From: Saprospiraceae bacterium
Lineage (GTDB): Bacteria; Bacteroidota; Bacteroidia; Chitinophagales; Saprospiraceae
Reading direction: 5' to 3'
Assembly: GCA_029263015.1 (NCBI GenBank)
Contig: JAJCYI010000033.1
Location: forward strand, 1-48,221
DNA: 48,221 nt
In this document: one piece after another, positions 8,898-16,630 of the stretch
Layout of the letters: each line of letters opens with the position of its first letter
How positions within the stretch are numbered: the stretch's first letter is position 1
Translations under genes and position numbers: made by a program
The notes under the pieces: generated by a model
What the model saw: only the letters and a program-made list of their open reading frames with translations
What the model was told of the DNA's origin: nothing
Databases searched by the model: none

Positions 8898-8918
8898 AAC
8901 CATGTTTTCCGAAAACCC

Positions 8919-9962
8919 TTATCGCTTCGGTTTATACTTTGAGCCATCCATGATTGCCTGTGCATCCCTCATTCTGATCAATTCTTGCAAAGTCGTTTCT
9001 GGGTTTCTTTTCATATAAGCCTTCACGATCTGCCAGCCGAGCCAATTGGCGGTGCGCCCAGGTGCGCCATCTGGCATGCCGGGGGAGTTGGGACTGTACT
9101 CGATGTACTTTCTGAACTTGCCCATTTCACCAGAATATAACAGGTCTTCAGAGATGAAATAAGCCCAGACGTTTGCCTCATTATTATTTACCCAATCGAC
9201 CTGTCGTTGGGTAAATTCCAATCTGATGCTATCCGGCGTGAGTGGCAATAGTTGGTCGAGCAGGTAAAGTTCTTTGCCATTGTGTACCATGTAGTCCAAC
9301 AGCTTGTTGCCCTTTGCACCTCCCAACAGGTCTTGCACGAGCATCTTCATGGATTTCATGACGATGTGGTCTTTGTTGAACGACCGGGTAAGGTATTGGG
9401 AAAAGTTAGGATTGGCAGGGTTGAAAACTTGGTATGGATATCCTTCTCCAAGGTAAAAGTCGAGGCCGATACCAATCGAATTGTCACCGTATAAAAAGCC
9501 GCCAATAGTGTATTCCGAAACATAAGTCACCACCTCACCAGAGAGAGGCTGGAGGGGGAAATAGTATTTGTAAAATTTGAATGCTTGTCCAAAATCCTTT
9601 TTTATACCAATGAGGTCAGGAAAAACAATTTGGCAGGTATCGTACAGTTTCCGCACATTTGGATGGGCGATAAATCCACGGACATATTCGGCATGGCCTC
9701 CCGGTGCGATCCTTGGATCTTTTGAACCGAGAACCTGGCCAAAGAATATTTCAGCAAATTCGCCATAACGGGTTTCTAATTGTGGCAAACCTTTAGCCAT
9801 GTCATTGGTGTCAAGTGCAAAAAGAGCTTGATCGAAACGCTTCAAATCTACTGGCACCTCAATGCTTGAAACGTCTGGAATATCTTTAACTTCGCCGCTC
9901 TGACAAGCGTAAATGGAAATTAGGGTTAGAAAAAAAAGAAATGAAGTGTTTTTTGCGTTCAT
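8919..9962 (-). CDS. gldB: Gliding motility lipoprotein GldB
   Basis: 347 residues with a lipoprotein signal peptide: hydrophobic stretch and lipobox ending at C20 (SIYAC). The body matches the GldB pattern: VDLKRFDQALF near the N-terminus, a GGFLYGDNSIGIGLDFYLG segment, NGKELYLLDQLLP, WVNNNEANVWAYFIS, and the conserved end PGRTANWLGWQIVKAYM...SKYKP. In Flavobacterium, GldB is needed for gliding and belongs to the gene set around the type IX secretion machinery, though its biochemical role is not known. It sits back to back with a beta-barrel gene. Its presence agrees with the two type IX cargo proteins further on. Confidence 0.88.
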   Translation of the reverse strand: MNAKNTSFLFFLTLISIYACQSGEVKDIPDVSSIEVPVDLKRFDQALFALDTNDMAKGLPQLETRYGEFAEIFFGQVLGSKDPRIAPGGHAEYVRGFIAHPNVRKLYDTCQIVFPDLIGIKKDFGQAFKFYKYYFPLQPLSGEVVTYVSEYTIGGFLYGDNSIGIGLDFYLGEGYPYQVFNPANPNFSQYLTRSFNKDHIVMKSMKMLVQDLLGGAKGNKLLDYMVHNGKELYLLDQLLPLTPDSIRLEFTQRQVDWVNNNEANVWAYFISEDLLYSGEMGKFRKYIEYSPNSPGMPDGAPGRTANWLGWQIVKAYMKRNPETTLQELIRMRDAQAIMDGSKYKPKR

Positions 9963-10054
9963 GCTTTTGCTTGTTAGCCATTAATTGTTGGACGTTAGCT
10001 AAATGCAAAAAAGCCTAAAGCCAACAGCCATTATTCAACCAAAAACAAAAATAG

Positions 10055-10756
10055 ATGAAAAAAATTGTTGCGATAGTTGCATTTTTCATATTGACACAAG
10101 CTGCCATGCTCTCGCAAGGTGGCGATTTGCAATTGGGGTTTCAGATCAGCCCGATGTTCTCTATCATGTCAACAGATGACAACACCATCAATAGCAACGG
10201 GACCAACCTCGGCCTGAAATTGGGGATGAGGGGGGAATTTTATTTTCGTGAGAACTATGCTTTTATTGCTGGGCTGGGCTTCTCATTCAATACAGGTGGT
10301 ACGCTTCGCCACGAAAAATTTAGTGATACTTGGCAGAGATCTGATCTGCCAGCCGGTGTTCTTCGACCATTTTCAGCGAATACAGAATTGAAATATAGCC
10401 TTCAATATGTGGAAATCCCGTTTGGACTAAAGTTCAAAACCAAAGAATTTGGTTATTTCCGCTATTATGCAGAAATGCCTGTGTTTACTTTAGGTTTCAA
10501 ATCGCAGGCACGTGGGGCAATCTCCTCTCCCAATGTGAATAAGGATAAAATAGACATCAAAAAAGAGGTGTTGCCGCTTGCTTTTTCCTGGGGGCTTGGC
10601 GTTGGCGTTGAGTATTCTGTGGGTGAAGGGACGGCTCTTGTTGGTGGTATTTCTTATCAACGACAGTTTACCGATGCGACCAAAAACTACAAACCAGATG
10701 TGGATTCAAAAGCAGTGATCACGAATATTATCATCCGCATAGGAGTGATGTTTTAA
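10055..10756 (+). CDS. Outer membrane beta-barrel protein, PorT-like family
   Basis: 233 residues. Signal peptide MKKIVAIVAFFILTQAAMLSQ with cleavage about residue 21. The rest alternates hydrophobic and polar residues as in an eight-strand barrel, with the family landmark YVEIPFGLKFKT and a last strand ending in F (IIIRIGVMF). This fits the outer-membrane beta-barrel group that includes PorT, an accessory protein of type IX secretion. The divergent gldB neighbour makes a PorT-type role plausible, but many unrelated small barrels share the fold, so I leave the symbol blank. Confidence 0.7.
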   Translation: MKKIVAIVAFFILTQAAMLSQGGDLQLGFQISPMFSIMSTDDNTINSNGTNLGLKLGMRGEFYFRENYAFIAGLGFSFNTGGTLRHEKFSDTWQRSDLPAGVLRPFSANTELKYSLQYVEIPFGLKFKTKEFGYFRYYAEMPVFTLGFKSQARGAISSPNVNKDKIDIKKEVLPLAFSWGLGVGVEYSVGEGTALVGGISYQRQFTDATKNYKPDVDSKAVITNIIIRIGVMF

Positions 10757-10766
10757 AAAACAAAGT

Positions 10767-10863
10767 CGTGAGTTGTTGAGTTATGAGTTATTGAGCTGAA
10801 ACACTTTAACTCGCAACTCGCAACTCGCAACTCGCAACTCAACAGCTTAACAACTTTCAACTC
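10767..10863. repeat. Low-complexity palindrome made of GAGTTGTT / AACTCGCA words
   Basis: The left half has GAGTTGTTGAGTTATGAGTT-like words; the right half has four tandem copies of AACTCGC followed by AACTCAACAGC. The halves are largely reverse complements. It fills the spacer between two plus-strand genes, ending 7 bases before the mscS start. One of about nine such spacers in the window, each with its own word. Confidence 0.65.
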
Positions 10864-10870
10864 CCCCTGC

Positions 10871-11695
10871 ATGGATCAAGATAAGCTTACCAAATACTGG
10901 GATCAATTTATAGATTATTGTGTCACGTTTGCCCCCAAATTATTGATGGCGGGCATTGTCCTTTTTGTGGGGTTCTGGATCGTGAAAAAAGTTGTTACCA
11001 TTTTTCAGATTACACTCGAAAAAGCAAAACTCAGCCAAGAGATAAGAGGGTTTTCCCTTTCGTTTGTAGGGATGACTTTGAAAATTGGCATCGTGCTTTT
11101 TGCGGCGAGTTTTCTTGGATTTCAGATGACCTCCATCGTTGGCATCTTGGCAGCGGCGAGTTTTGCTGTTGCATTTGCTTTGCAGGGAAGTTTGGCCAAT
11201 TTGGCATCGGGCATTCTCATCATGGTTTTCCGGCCTTATAAAATTGGCGATATGGTAGAAGTGAATGGGAAATTTGGAAAGGTTGATGACATTAAAATCT
11301 TCAGCACAGTCATTTCCACTCCAGGATTAAAAACGCTGATTATCCCGAATGGGAAAATAATGGAAAATACCATTATCAATTTCTCAGAAAAAGGGGCGAT
11401 CAGGTTGGAGTTGAATATAACCATGCCTTATGAGGAGAGTTACCCAAAAGTGAAAGAAATCATCCTATCTACCCTAAGATCAATACCCTTGGTTTTGGAC
11501 GATCCTGAGCCACAGGTCGGTATCGAAAACTTTGATAGCCACAATATTATCCTCGCTGTCCGGCCATTTGTTTTGCCCGATAATTATTGGGAAGGGATTT
11601 TTGAAACCCATCAGGAAATAAAAGCAGCGTTCAGTAAAAACAATATTAAAGTGGCTTATTCAGAAGGCGTGGAAATCGGGCCGATCGGGAATTGA
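10871..11695 (+). CDS. mscS: Small-conductance mechanosensitive channel, MscS family
   Basis: 274 residues, the size of E. coli MscS (286). Three predicted helices: about 20-40, 62-80, and the pore-lining TM3 at 88-112, rich in Gly/Ala (GILAAASFAVAFALQGSLANLASGI). Then the beta domain with FRPYKIGDMVEVNGKFGKV and the conserved IPNGKIMENTIINFS, and a C-terminal alpha/beta domain. It opens under membrane tension and releases solutes on hypo-osmotic shock. A remnant that looks like a potassium channel follows, so this spot once held two ion channels. Confidence 0.93.
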   Translation: MDQDKLTKYWDQFIDYCVTFAPKLLMAGIVLFVGFWIVKKVVTIFQITLEKAKLSQEIRGFSLSFVGMTLKIGIVLFAASFLGFQMTSIVGILAAASFAVAFALQGSLANLASGILIMVFRPYKIGDMVEVNGKFGKVDDIKIFSTVISTPGLKTLIIPNGKIMENTIINFSEKGAIRLELNITMPYEESYPKVKEIILSTLRSIPLVLDDPEPQVGIENFDSHNIILAVRPFVLPDNYWEGIFETHQEIKAAFSKNNIKVAYSEGVEIGPIGN

Positions 11696-11760
11696 TTGTT
11701 TAGCTCCAGATACTTAGCTGCTAAAGTGCCCAACCGTTTCCACAATGAAACATCTCTTCC

Positions 11761-11922
11761 ATGGCACTTATTTCAAAGTTCAGAAAAAAATTGAAGGAAG
11801 CCGATGACCTCGGCTTCGGTACTAAAATTACCGGTGAAAGTTATCGCCTGATGGAAAAGAATGGGAAGTACAATGTGCAGACCATTGGAAAACGGCCTGC
11901 ACTAATTTTACCTGATTTCTGA
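11761..11922 (+). pseudogene. N-terminal remnant resembling an inward-rectifier K+ channel
   Basis: A 53-codon frame starting MALISKFRKKLKEADDLGFG and reading on through TKITGESYRLMEKNGKYNVQ resembles the cytoplasmic N-terminus of bacterial Kir-type channels (pattern LGFGT...RLINKDGSFNV before the first helix). It stops just after GKRPALILPDF, before any transmembrane segment, so the pore and C-terminal domain are missing. It lies between mscS and the 3' end of the protease gene, whose stop follows 19 bases later, suggesting a deletion that joined the two. The family match is from memory of the motif and needs a profile search; a genuine small protein is the alternative. Confidence 0.45.
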
Positions 11923-11940
11923 CCCCTGACTCCTATTACT

Positions 11941-13056
11941 TCACCTATGCAAATTTGCCTCGCTACTTCCTTTTAGCATTATTCCTTGTTTTTTCATCGT
12001 AACACCATTGCGGATAATGTCAACTGAAATGGCATCACCAGGACGGAATCGGGCGACTTGTTCCTGTAGTTCAGGAACAGTGTTGGTCTTATGGCCATTC
12101 ACGGCTACAATAACGTCGTTCATTCTTAAGTCAGCGTCTTCTGCACTGCTGCCATCATCCACTCGCCGCACCAAAATGCCAGCAACTTCAGTGAGTTCCA
12201 AATCGGCAGCTATTTCCTCATTGACATCGAGGATGCGAATGCCAAGAAAGGCACGTCTTACTTCACCGTATTCTTTGAGGTCGCGGATTATCTTTTTAAC
12301 CAAGTTGGCGGGGATGGCAAATGAATAACCTTCGTAACCACCTGATTCACTCATAATAGCAGAATTGATCCCAACAAGTTCACCTTTCATGTTGACGAGC
12401 GCACCGCCACTGTTGCCGGGGTTGACCACGGCATCTGTCTGGATGAAACTCTCAATGGCATAAAGCCCTTGCAGGATGTTTATGTTGCGGCCTTTTGCAC
12501 TGACAATGCCTGCGGTCACAGTTGAGGTCAAATTGAAAGGGTTGCCAACGGCAAGTACCCATTGGCCCACGTCCACTTTATCGGAGTCCGCATATCGAAG
12601 AGTCGGCAGGTTTTTTTCGTCAATTTTCAAAAGAGCGAGGTCAGTGGTTGGGTCCTTGCCGATCACTTTAGCCCGGTAGGTATGTTTATTTGACAAAGTC
12701 ACTTCGACCCTGCCCCCACTATCTACTACGTGGTTGTTGGTGATGATATAGCCACTGCGAGAAATGATGACCCCAGAACCACCAGATACAGGTTCATAGC
12801 CATTTAAACTTTTAACGGTGATGTTGACCACGGCCTCCGTCACCAGTTTGGATGTTTCCACAAAATTCTGTGGCACATAATAATCCGTTGATGGTTTTAC
12901 ATTGGTGGGTTCTTGTTTGAGTCCAGTAAAATGAACTTCAGGGGTTGCAGGTTTTTTTTCAGAAGTAATGTCTTTTTTAAGGTAGTTGAAAAGTAATAGC
13001 GTCAAGGCGGTGTTGAAGAGTAAAGTGGCCACAAGGGCCCATCCAGACTTTTTCAT
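11941..13056 (-). CDS. HtrA/DegP-type serine protease with one PDZ domain
   Basis: 371 residues. N-terminal membrane anchor (about 6-24), linker, trypsin-like domain with catalytic triad H109 (NNHVV), D139 (TTDLALL) and S216 (GNSGGAL), then a single PDZ domain (about 268-360; LGIRILDVNEE...VDDGSSAEDADLRMNDVI). One PDZ and an uncleaved anchor resemble DegS, but the sequence is also close to the general DegQ/HtrA group of Bacteroidota. Envelope protein quality control is the likely role. It is transcribed alone, convergent with mscS and its neighbouring remnant and divergent from the acyl-CoA dehydrogenase gene. Confidence 0.9.
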   Translation of the reverse strand: MKKSGWALVATLLFNTALTLLLFNYLKKDITSEKKPATPEVHFTGLKQEPTNVKPSTDYYVPQNFVETSKLVTEAVVNITVKSLNGYEPVSGGSGVIISRSGYIITNNHVVDSGGRVEVTLSNKHTYRAKVIGKDPTTDLALLKIDEKNLPTLRYADSDKVDVGQWVLAVGNPFNLTSTVTAGIVSAKGRNINILQGLYAIESFIQTDAVVNPGNSGGALVNMKGELVGINSAIMSESGGYEGYSFAIPANLVKKIIRDLKEYGEVRRAFLGIRILDVNEEIAADLELTEVAGILVRRVDDGSSAEDADLRMNDVIVAVNGHKTNTVPELQEQVARFRPGDAISVDIIRNGVTMKKQGIMLKGSSEANLHR

Positions 13057-13356
13057 AAGCTTTTTAAATTTACGGGTGATTAAAAATTGGTTCGTTCTGT
13101 TTCCAGTAATGTAAAGTATGGACAGAACAATTGGTTCAATGAAGTATAAATGGGTTTTTCAAGAAAAAATTTGGTCTGACTTAGTTTTAACGAAAGCAAT
13201 AGCGGAATTATCTATAAAGCAGCCAATTTTTTTTGAGAAATGGTGGCTAATGGCAGACGAACGGCATTTAAGTAGTGCTTTGACTAATTTAATTGAGTGT
13301 ATCTTAAGTGTTTGAAAAACATTTGATAGGAGGTGTGCGTTCTCTTTCTGCAAAAA

Positions 13357-13374
13357 TTAGCGAATATTCGCTAA
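13357..13374. promoter_or_regulatory. Operator palindrome 1, TTAGCGAATATTCGCTAA
   Basis: A perfect 18-base palindrome about 105 bases upstream of the acyl-CoA dehydrogenase start. A second near-identical copy lies 66 bases downstream, centre to centre, and the likely -7 region (CCTCTTTG, about 13395-13402) lies between them. Such palindromes are typical of TetR- or FadR-like regulators of fatty acid oxidation; no regulator gene is in the window. Confidence 0.7.
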
Positions 13375-13422
13375 ATAATCAGGCATAAATATTGCCTCTT
13401 TGCAAAAACAGGTTTAAGTTTG

Positions 13423-13440
13423 TCAGCGAATATTCGCTAA
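13423..13440. promoter_or_regulatory. Operator palindrome 2, TCAGCGAATATTCGCTAA
   Basis: Same motif as at 13357-13374 with one changed base in the outer arm; the inner 14 bases AGCGAATATTCGCT are a perfect palindrome. It ends 37 bases before the acyl-CoA dehydrogenase ATG and downstream of the presumed promoter, a position suited to repression. Confidence 0.7.
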
Positions 13441-13477
13441 ATTTTGCAAAAATTAACATTCAATAAATTATTTAGCC

Positions 13478-15265
13478 ATGGGAGACACAGCAACTAAAAC
13501 CTCCGTCCTGAAAGGAGGTGAATTTATTATCAATGATGCCTACGCAGAAGATATTTTCATTCCTGAAAATTTTACTGAAGAACACCGCATGGTGGAGCAG
13601 ATGGTCAAGGATTTTATCAAAGAGTCTGGAGAAAAAGCTGCTAAAATAGAATATCAAGTGGAATTGATGGAGAAGGCCGGAGAGCTTGGCCTGCTCGGTT
13701 CGCACACCCCGGAAGAATACGGCGGGATGCTGATGGACACGAATACCAATACCGTTATTTATGAAGCCTTGGGCGGGTTTGGTGGTGGTTTTACAACAAC
13801 GATTGCTGCCCATACAGGTATTGGGACGTTACCTATCTTATATTATGGTACAGAAGAACAGCGCAAGCATTATCTGCCCAAATTGGCTTCAGGCGAATGG
13901 AAAGCATCGTACTGTCTCACCGAACCTGGTTCCGGTTCTGATGCACTTGCCGCTAAGACCCGTGCTGACCTGACGGACGATGGCAAACATTACATCATCA
14001 ATGGTCAGAAGATGTGGATTACAAATGCAGGATTCGCAGATGTTTTCATCGTTTTTGCCCAAATAGATGGTGATAAATTTACAGGGTTCATCCTCGAAAA
14101 AGGCATGCCGGGACTAACCCTTGGGGCCGAAGAGGAGAAGCTGGGTATTAAAGGATCGTCCACCCGCCAAGTGTTTTTTGAAAATGTAAAAGTACCCGTT
14201 GGTAATGTTTTGGGTAAAATAGGAAAAGGCCATCACATTGCTTTCAACGTCCTCAATGTTGGGCGTTACAAGCTGGGTGTACTGAGCCTCGGCGGTGCAA
14301 AAGCTGGTATCACGACAGGCGTGAAATATGCCAATGAGCGCCACCAGTTCAAAGTACCTATTTCGAGCTTCGGTGCGATCAAATATAAATTGGCTGAAAT
14401 GGCTATCAGGACTTTTGCTTTGGAAAGTATGGTGTACCGCATATCTGATCTCATGCAGGACAAACAGTATGTTTTGATGAAAGAAGGGATGTCCTATGCC
14501 GAAGCCAAGTTGGATGCTGCTGAAGAATACGCTATTGAATGTGCTATCACAAAAGTGTATGGCTCTGAAGTGACTGACTATGTGGTAGATGAGGTGGTTC
14601 AAATACATGGGGGAAATGGTTTTTCTGAAGAATACAAAGCCGCTCGGGCGTACCGTGATGCCCGAATCAATCGTATATATGAGGGCACCAACGAGATCAA
14701 CCGGATGCTCATGGTCTCACAATTATTGAAACGGGCGATGAAAGGAAATTTGGACATCGTTGGCCCAGCTTGGGAGGTGCAAAAAGAACTGGCATCCATG
14801 CCATCTTTTGAGCGGCCCAGTGGCACTTATGGTGAGGAACAAAAGGCATTAAAGGATTTTAAAAAAACCATCCTCATGGTGGCTGGTGCAGCTGCCAAAA
14901 TGCAGATGGATGGCCTCTTGAACCTTAAAGAAGAGCAGGAAATCTTGATGAATGTTGCCGACATGATGATCGATACCTACCTCGCAGAGTCCACTTTGTT
15001 GCGGGTGGAGAAATTGTCGGGAATGTCTTCCAAAAAATACGGCCAGGAAGTTTACGATGCTCTCTTAAGGGTGTTCTTTACCGACGCTACGGACCGTATT
15101 CAGAAAAATGCCAAGGATGCACTGGTCTCATTTGCCGAAGGCGATTTGCTGAAAACACTGTTGATGGGCCTGAGACGGTTTGGAAAATATCCGCCAACCA
15201 ATGTGAAAAACGCCCGGCGACTGATTGCTGATAAGTTGATCGAGGCCGATGAATATTGTTTTTGA
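13478..15265 (+). CDS. Acyl-CoA dehydrogenase
   Basis: 595 residues, the long form found in B. subtilis FadE and in VLCAD-like enzymes. It catalyses FAD-dependent alpha,beta-dehydrogenation of acyl-CoA, the first step of beta-oxidation. Landmarks: CLTEPGSGSDA and MWITNAGFADVF (flavin and substrate contacts), QIHGGNGF, and the catalytic base E402 in RIYEGTNEINR. About 170 residues follow that site, an all-helical extension (EEQKALKDFKKTILMVAGAAAKMQ...) typical of the long class. The gene stands alone behind two identical operator palindromes, so it is probably repressed until fatty acids are present. A terminator follows at 15388. Confidence 0.93.
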   Translation: MGDTATKTSVLKGGEFIINDAYAEDIFIPENFTEEHRMVEQMVKDFIKESGEKAAKIEYQVELMEKAGELGLLGSHTPEEYGGMLMDTNTNTVIYEALGGFGGGFTTTIAAHTGIGTLPILYYGTEEQRKHYLPKLASGEWKASYCLTEPGSGSDALAAKTRADLTDDGKHYIINGQKMWITNAGFADVFIVFAQIDGDKFTGFILEKGMPGLTLGAEEEKLGIKGSSTRQVFFENVKVPVGNVLGKIGKGHHIAFNVLNVGRYKLGVLSLGGAKAGITTGVKYANERHQFKVPISSFGAIKYKLAEMAIRTFALESMVYRISDLMQDKQYVLMKEGMSYAEAKLDAAEEYAIECAITKVYGSEVTDYVVDEVVQIHGGNGFSEEYKAARAYRDARINRIYEGTNEINRMLMVSQLLKRAMKGNLDIVGPAWEVQKELASMPSFERPSGTYGEEQKALKDFKKTILMVAGAAAKMQMDGLLNLKEEQEILMNVADMMIDTYLAESTLLRVEKLSGMSSKKYGQEVYDALLRVFFTDATDRIQKNAKDALVSFAEGDLLKTLLMGLRRFGKYPPTNVKNARRLIADKLIEADEYCF

Positions 15266-15380
15266 GAAATACTTATGTAGTGATTCGTGAGTAGTTGATT
15301 AGTGATTGATTCGCCAAAATATTGATAATCAATTGTTTGTCCGAAAATATATTGCCAATCAACAACTATTTACACCACTA
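15266..15380. repeat. Low-complexity palindromic spacer
   Basis: Words of the type GTGATTCGTGAGTAGTTGATT in the left half face AATCAACAACTATTTACACCAC in the right half (AGTTGATT / AATCAACA, TTGATAATCAATTG in the middle). It fills the spacer downstream of the acyl-CoA dehydrogenase stop, before the terminator. Confidence 0.55.
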
Positions 15381-15387
15381 GAGGAAA

Positions 15388-15427
15388 TAAAAAAAGCCTT
15401 GAGGAATTGTTCCTTGAGGCTTTTTTT
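15388..15427 (+). terminator. Intrinsic terminator after the acyl-CoA dehydrogenase gene
   Basis: AAAAAAAGCCT-tg-AGGAA and TTCCT-tg-AGGCTTTTTTT form a stem with one 2-base internal mismatch and a TTG-containing loop, followed by seven Ts. The A-run/T-run ends make it potentially bidirectional. Confidence 0.85.
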
Positions 15428-15464
15428 ATTGACGTCGAACAATTAACAACCAATAACCAATTCA

Positions 15465-15472
15465 TACCTTTG
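15465..15472 (+). promoter_or_regulatory. ruvX -7 box TACCTTTG abutting the start codon
   Basis: TACCTTTG ends four bases before the ruvX ATG (TACCTTTGCGCCATG). With a start point a few bases after the box, the mRNA would be leaderless or nearly so. The same 15-base string occurs at gyrB. Confidence 0.7.
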
Positions 15473-15476
15473 CGCC

Positions 15477-15896
15477 ATGCCAAGGATTATGGGTATTGAT
15501 TACGGTACGAAGCGCACCGGCATTGCGGTGACCGACCCGTTGCAAATTATCGCATCGGGTCTGACAACCATCCCGACCAATGAAGTTTTCGACTTCCTTG
15601 GAAGTTATTTCGAGGAAGAAGAAGTCGAAAAAATAGTAGTCGGCGAACCAATGCATGCCGATGGCAACCCTTCTCAGATTGCTCATTTAGTGGTCGGGTT
15701 TGCCCGAAAACTCAAAAAGCAGTTCCCAGGGGTCGAAGTCGTGATGCACGACGAAAGAGGGACTTCGGTTGCGGCAAAAGAGATTATTGTGCAAAGTGGG
15801 ATACGCCAAAAAAAGCGCCGTGACAAATCGCTCGTCGATAAGATCGCTGCTGCCCTGATCCTTGAAGATTATATGAATAATTTTAGTGATTGGTAA
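15477..15896 (+). CDS. ruvX: Putative pre-16S rRNA nuclease YqgF/RuvX
   Basis: 139 residues, RNase H-fold protein. N-terminal strand with the metal-binding Asp (MGIDYGTKRTGIAVTD), IVVGEPMHADGN, and the C-terminal HDERGTSVAA and DKIAAALILEDYM motifs are all present. In E. coli YqgF matures the 5' end of 16S rRNA; the older name 'Holliday junction resolvase' is by fold only. It is followed after 48 bases by def, and the two are probably co-transcribed. Confidence 0.93.
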   Translation: MPRIMGIDYGTKRTGIAVTDPLQIIASGLTTIPTNEVFDFLGSYFEEEEVEKIVVGEPMHADGNPSQIAHLVVGFARKLKKQFPGVEVVMHDERGTSVAAKEIIVQSGIRQKKRRDKSLVDKIAAALILEDYMNNFSDW

Positions 15897-15944
15897 TCTC
15901 TGACCCTGGCAGGCCACAGATTGTTGAACACGACTAATTACAAC

Positions 15945-16529
15945 ATGATTTTACCGATATATGCTTACGGGCAACCCGTTTTAAAAAAAGTCGCACAAGA
16001 TATTGATAAGGATTATCCTGACCTGAAAGGACTCATCAACAATATGAAGGAGACCATGCACAATGCCGAGGGAGTTGGCTTGGCCGCTCCACAGATTGGC
16101 CTTTCGATCCGCTTGTTTTTAGTGGATACGCTGACTTCACAGGAAAAGGATAAAGAGGAAGATGGCAAAGAGCCAGAGTATCAGGGCATTAGGAAGGTTT
16201 TTATAAATGCCGAAATGATTGAAGAGACGGGCAAGGACAATACTTTTGAGGAAGGCTGCCTCAGCATCCCTGACATCACTGGTGATGTGGACCGACTTGA
16301 CACGATCAAAATCAGATACCTTGACGAAGATTTTGTAGAATACGTAGAGGTCTTTGATGGTACCAATGCCCGCGTAATTCAGCACGAATATGACCATCTT
16401 GAAGGTATTCTTTTTACCGAGAAACTCAAGCCCTTGAAAAAGCGAATGCTGAAGAGGAAGCTGGAGAATATTAAAAAGGGAGTGGTGGAAAAGAAGTACA
16501 AAATGAAGTTTGTTATAGCAAGGAGATGA
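15945..16529 (+). CDS. def: Peptide deformylase
   Basis: Removes the formyl group from the N-terminal methionine of new proteins. 194 residues from ATG 15945; the frame could start at TTG 15921, but MILPIYAYGQPVLK is the usual beginning. All three family motifs are intact: GVGLAAPQIG (43-52), EGCLSIP (103-109, metal ligand C105) and QHEYDHLEG with ligands H147 and H151. An acidic insertion (SQEKDKEEDGKEPEYQ, about 65-80) between strands is common in Bacteroidota enzymes. Downstream partner of ruvX. Confidence 0.95.
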   Translation: MILPIYAYGQPVLKKVAQDIDKDYPDLKGLINNMKETMHNAEGVGLAAPQIGLSIRLFLVDTLTSQEKDKEEDGKEPEYQGIRKVFINAEMIEETGKDNTFEEGCLSIPDITGDVDRLDTIKIRYLDEDFVEYVEVFDGTNARVIQHEYDHLEGILFTEKLKPLKKRMLKRKLENIKKGVVEKKYKMKFVIARR

Positions 16530-16570
16530 GCGTATGCTGACTTCCAATCATTTGAGCACCCATCAATAAA

Positions 16571-16617
16571 AGTATGTCTATAATTGGTTTTCAGGAAAAA
16601 GAAATTATAGACATACC
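16571..16617. repeat. Hairpin before the GSCFA gene
   Basis: AGTATGTCTATAATT (16571-16585) pairs with AATTATAGACATACC (16603-16617), 14 of 15 positions. The loop contains CAGGAAAAAGA, similar to the GAAGGAAAAAGAAC segment of the long palindromes. An ATG inside the left arm (16574) is therefore unlikely to be the start of the next gene. Confidence 0.65.
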
Positions 16618-16630
16618 TTATCTGCCAACC

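Noticed and set aside
10816-10842. Tandem AACTCGC copies as a CRISPR-like array
   Set aside because: The unit is only 7-8 bases, has no spacers and no cas genes nearby; it is one arm of a palindromic spacer.
13118-13315. 65-codon frame between htrA and the acyl-CoA dehydrogenase gene
   Set aside because: No family character, no promoter or ribosome site, composition like non-coding DNA; a small gene cannot be excluded but I cannot support it.
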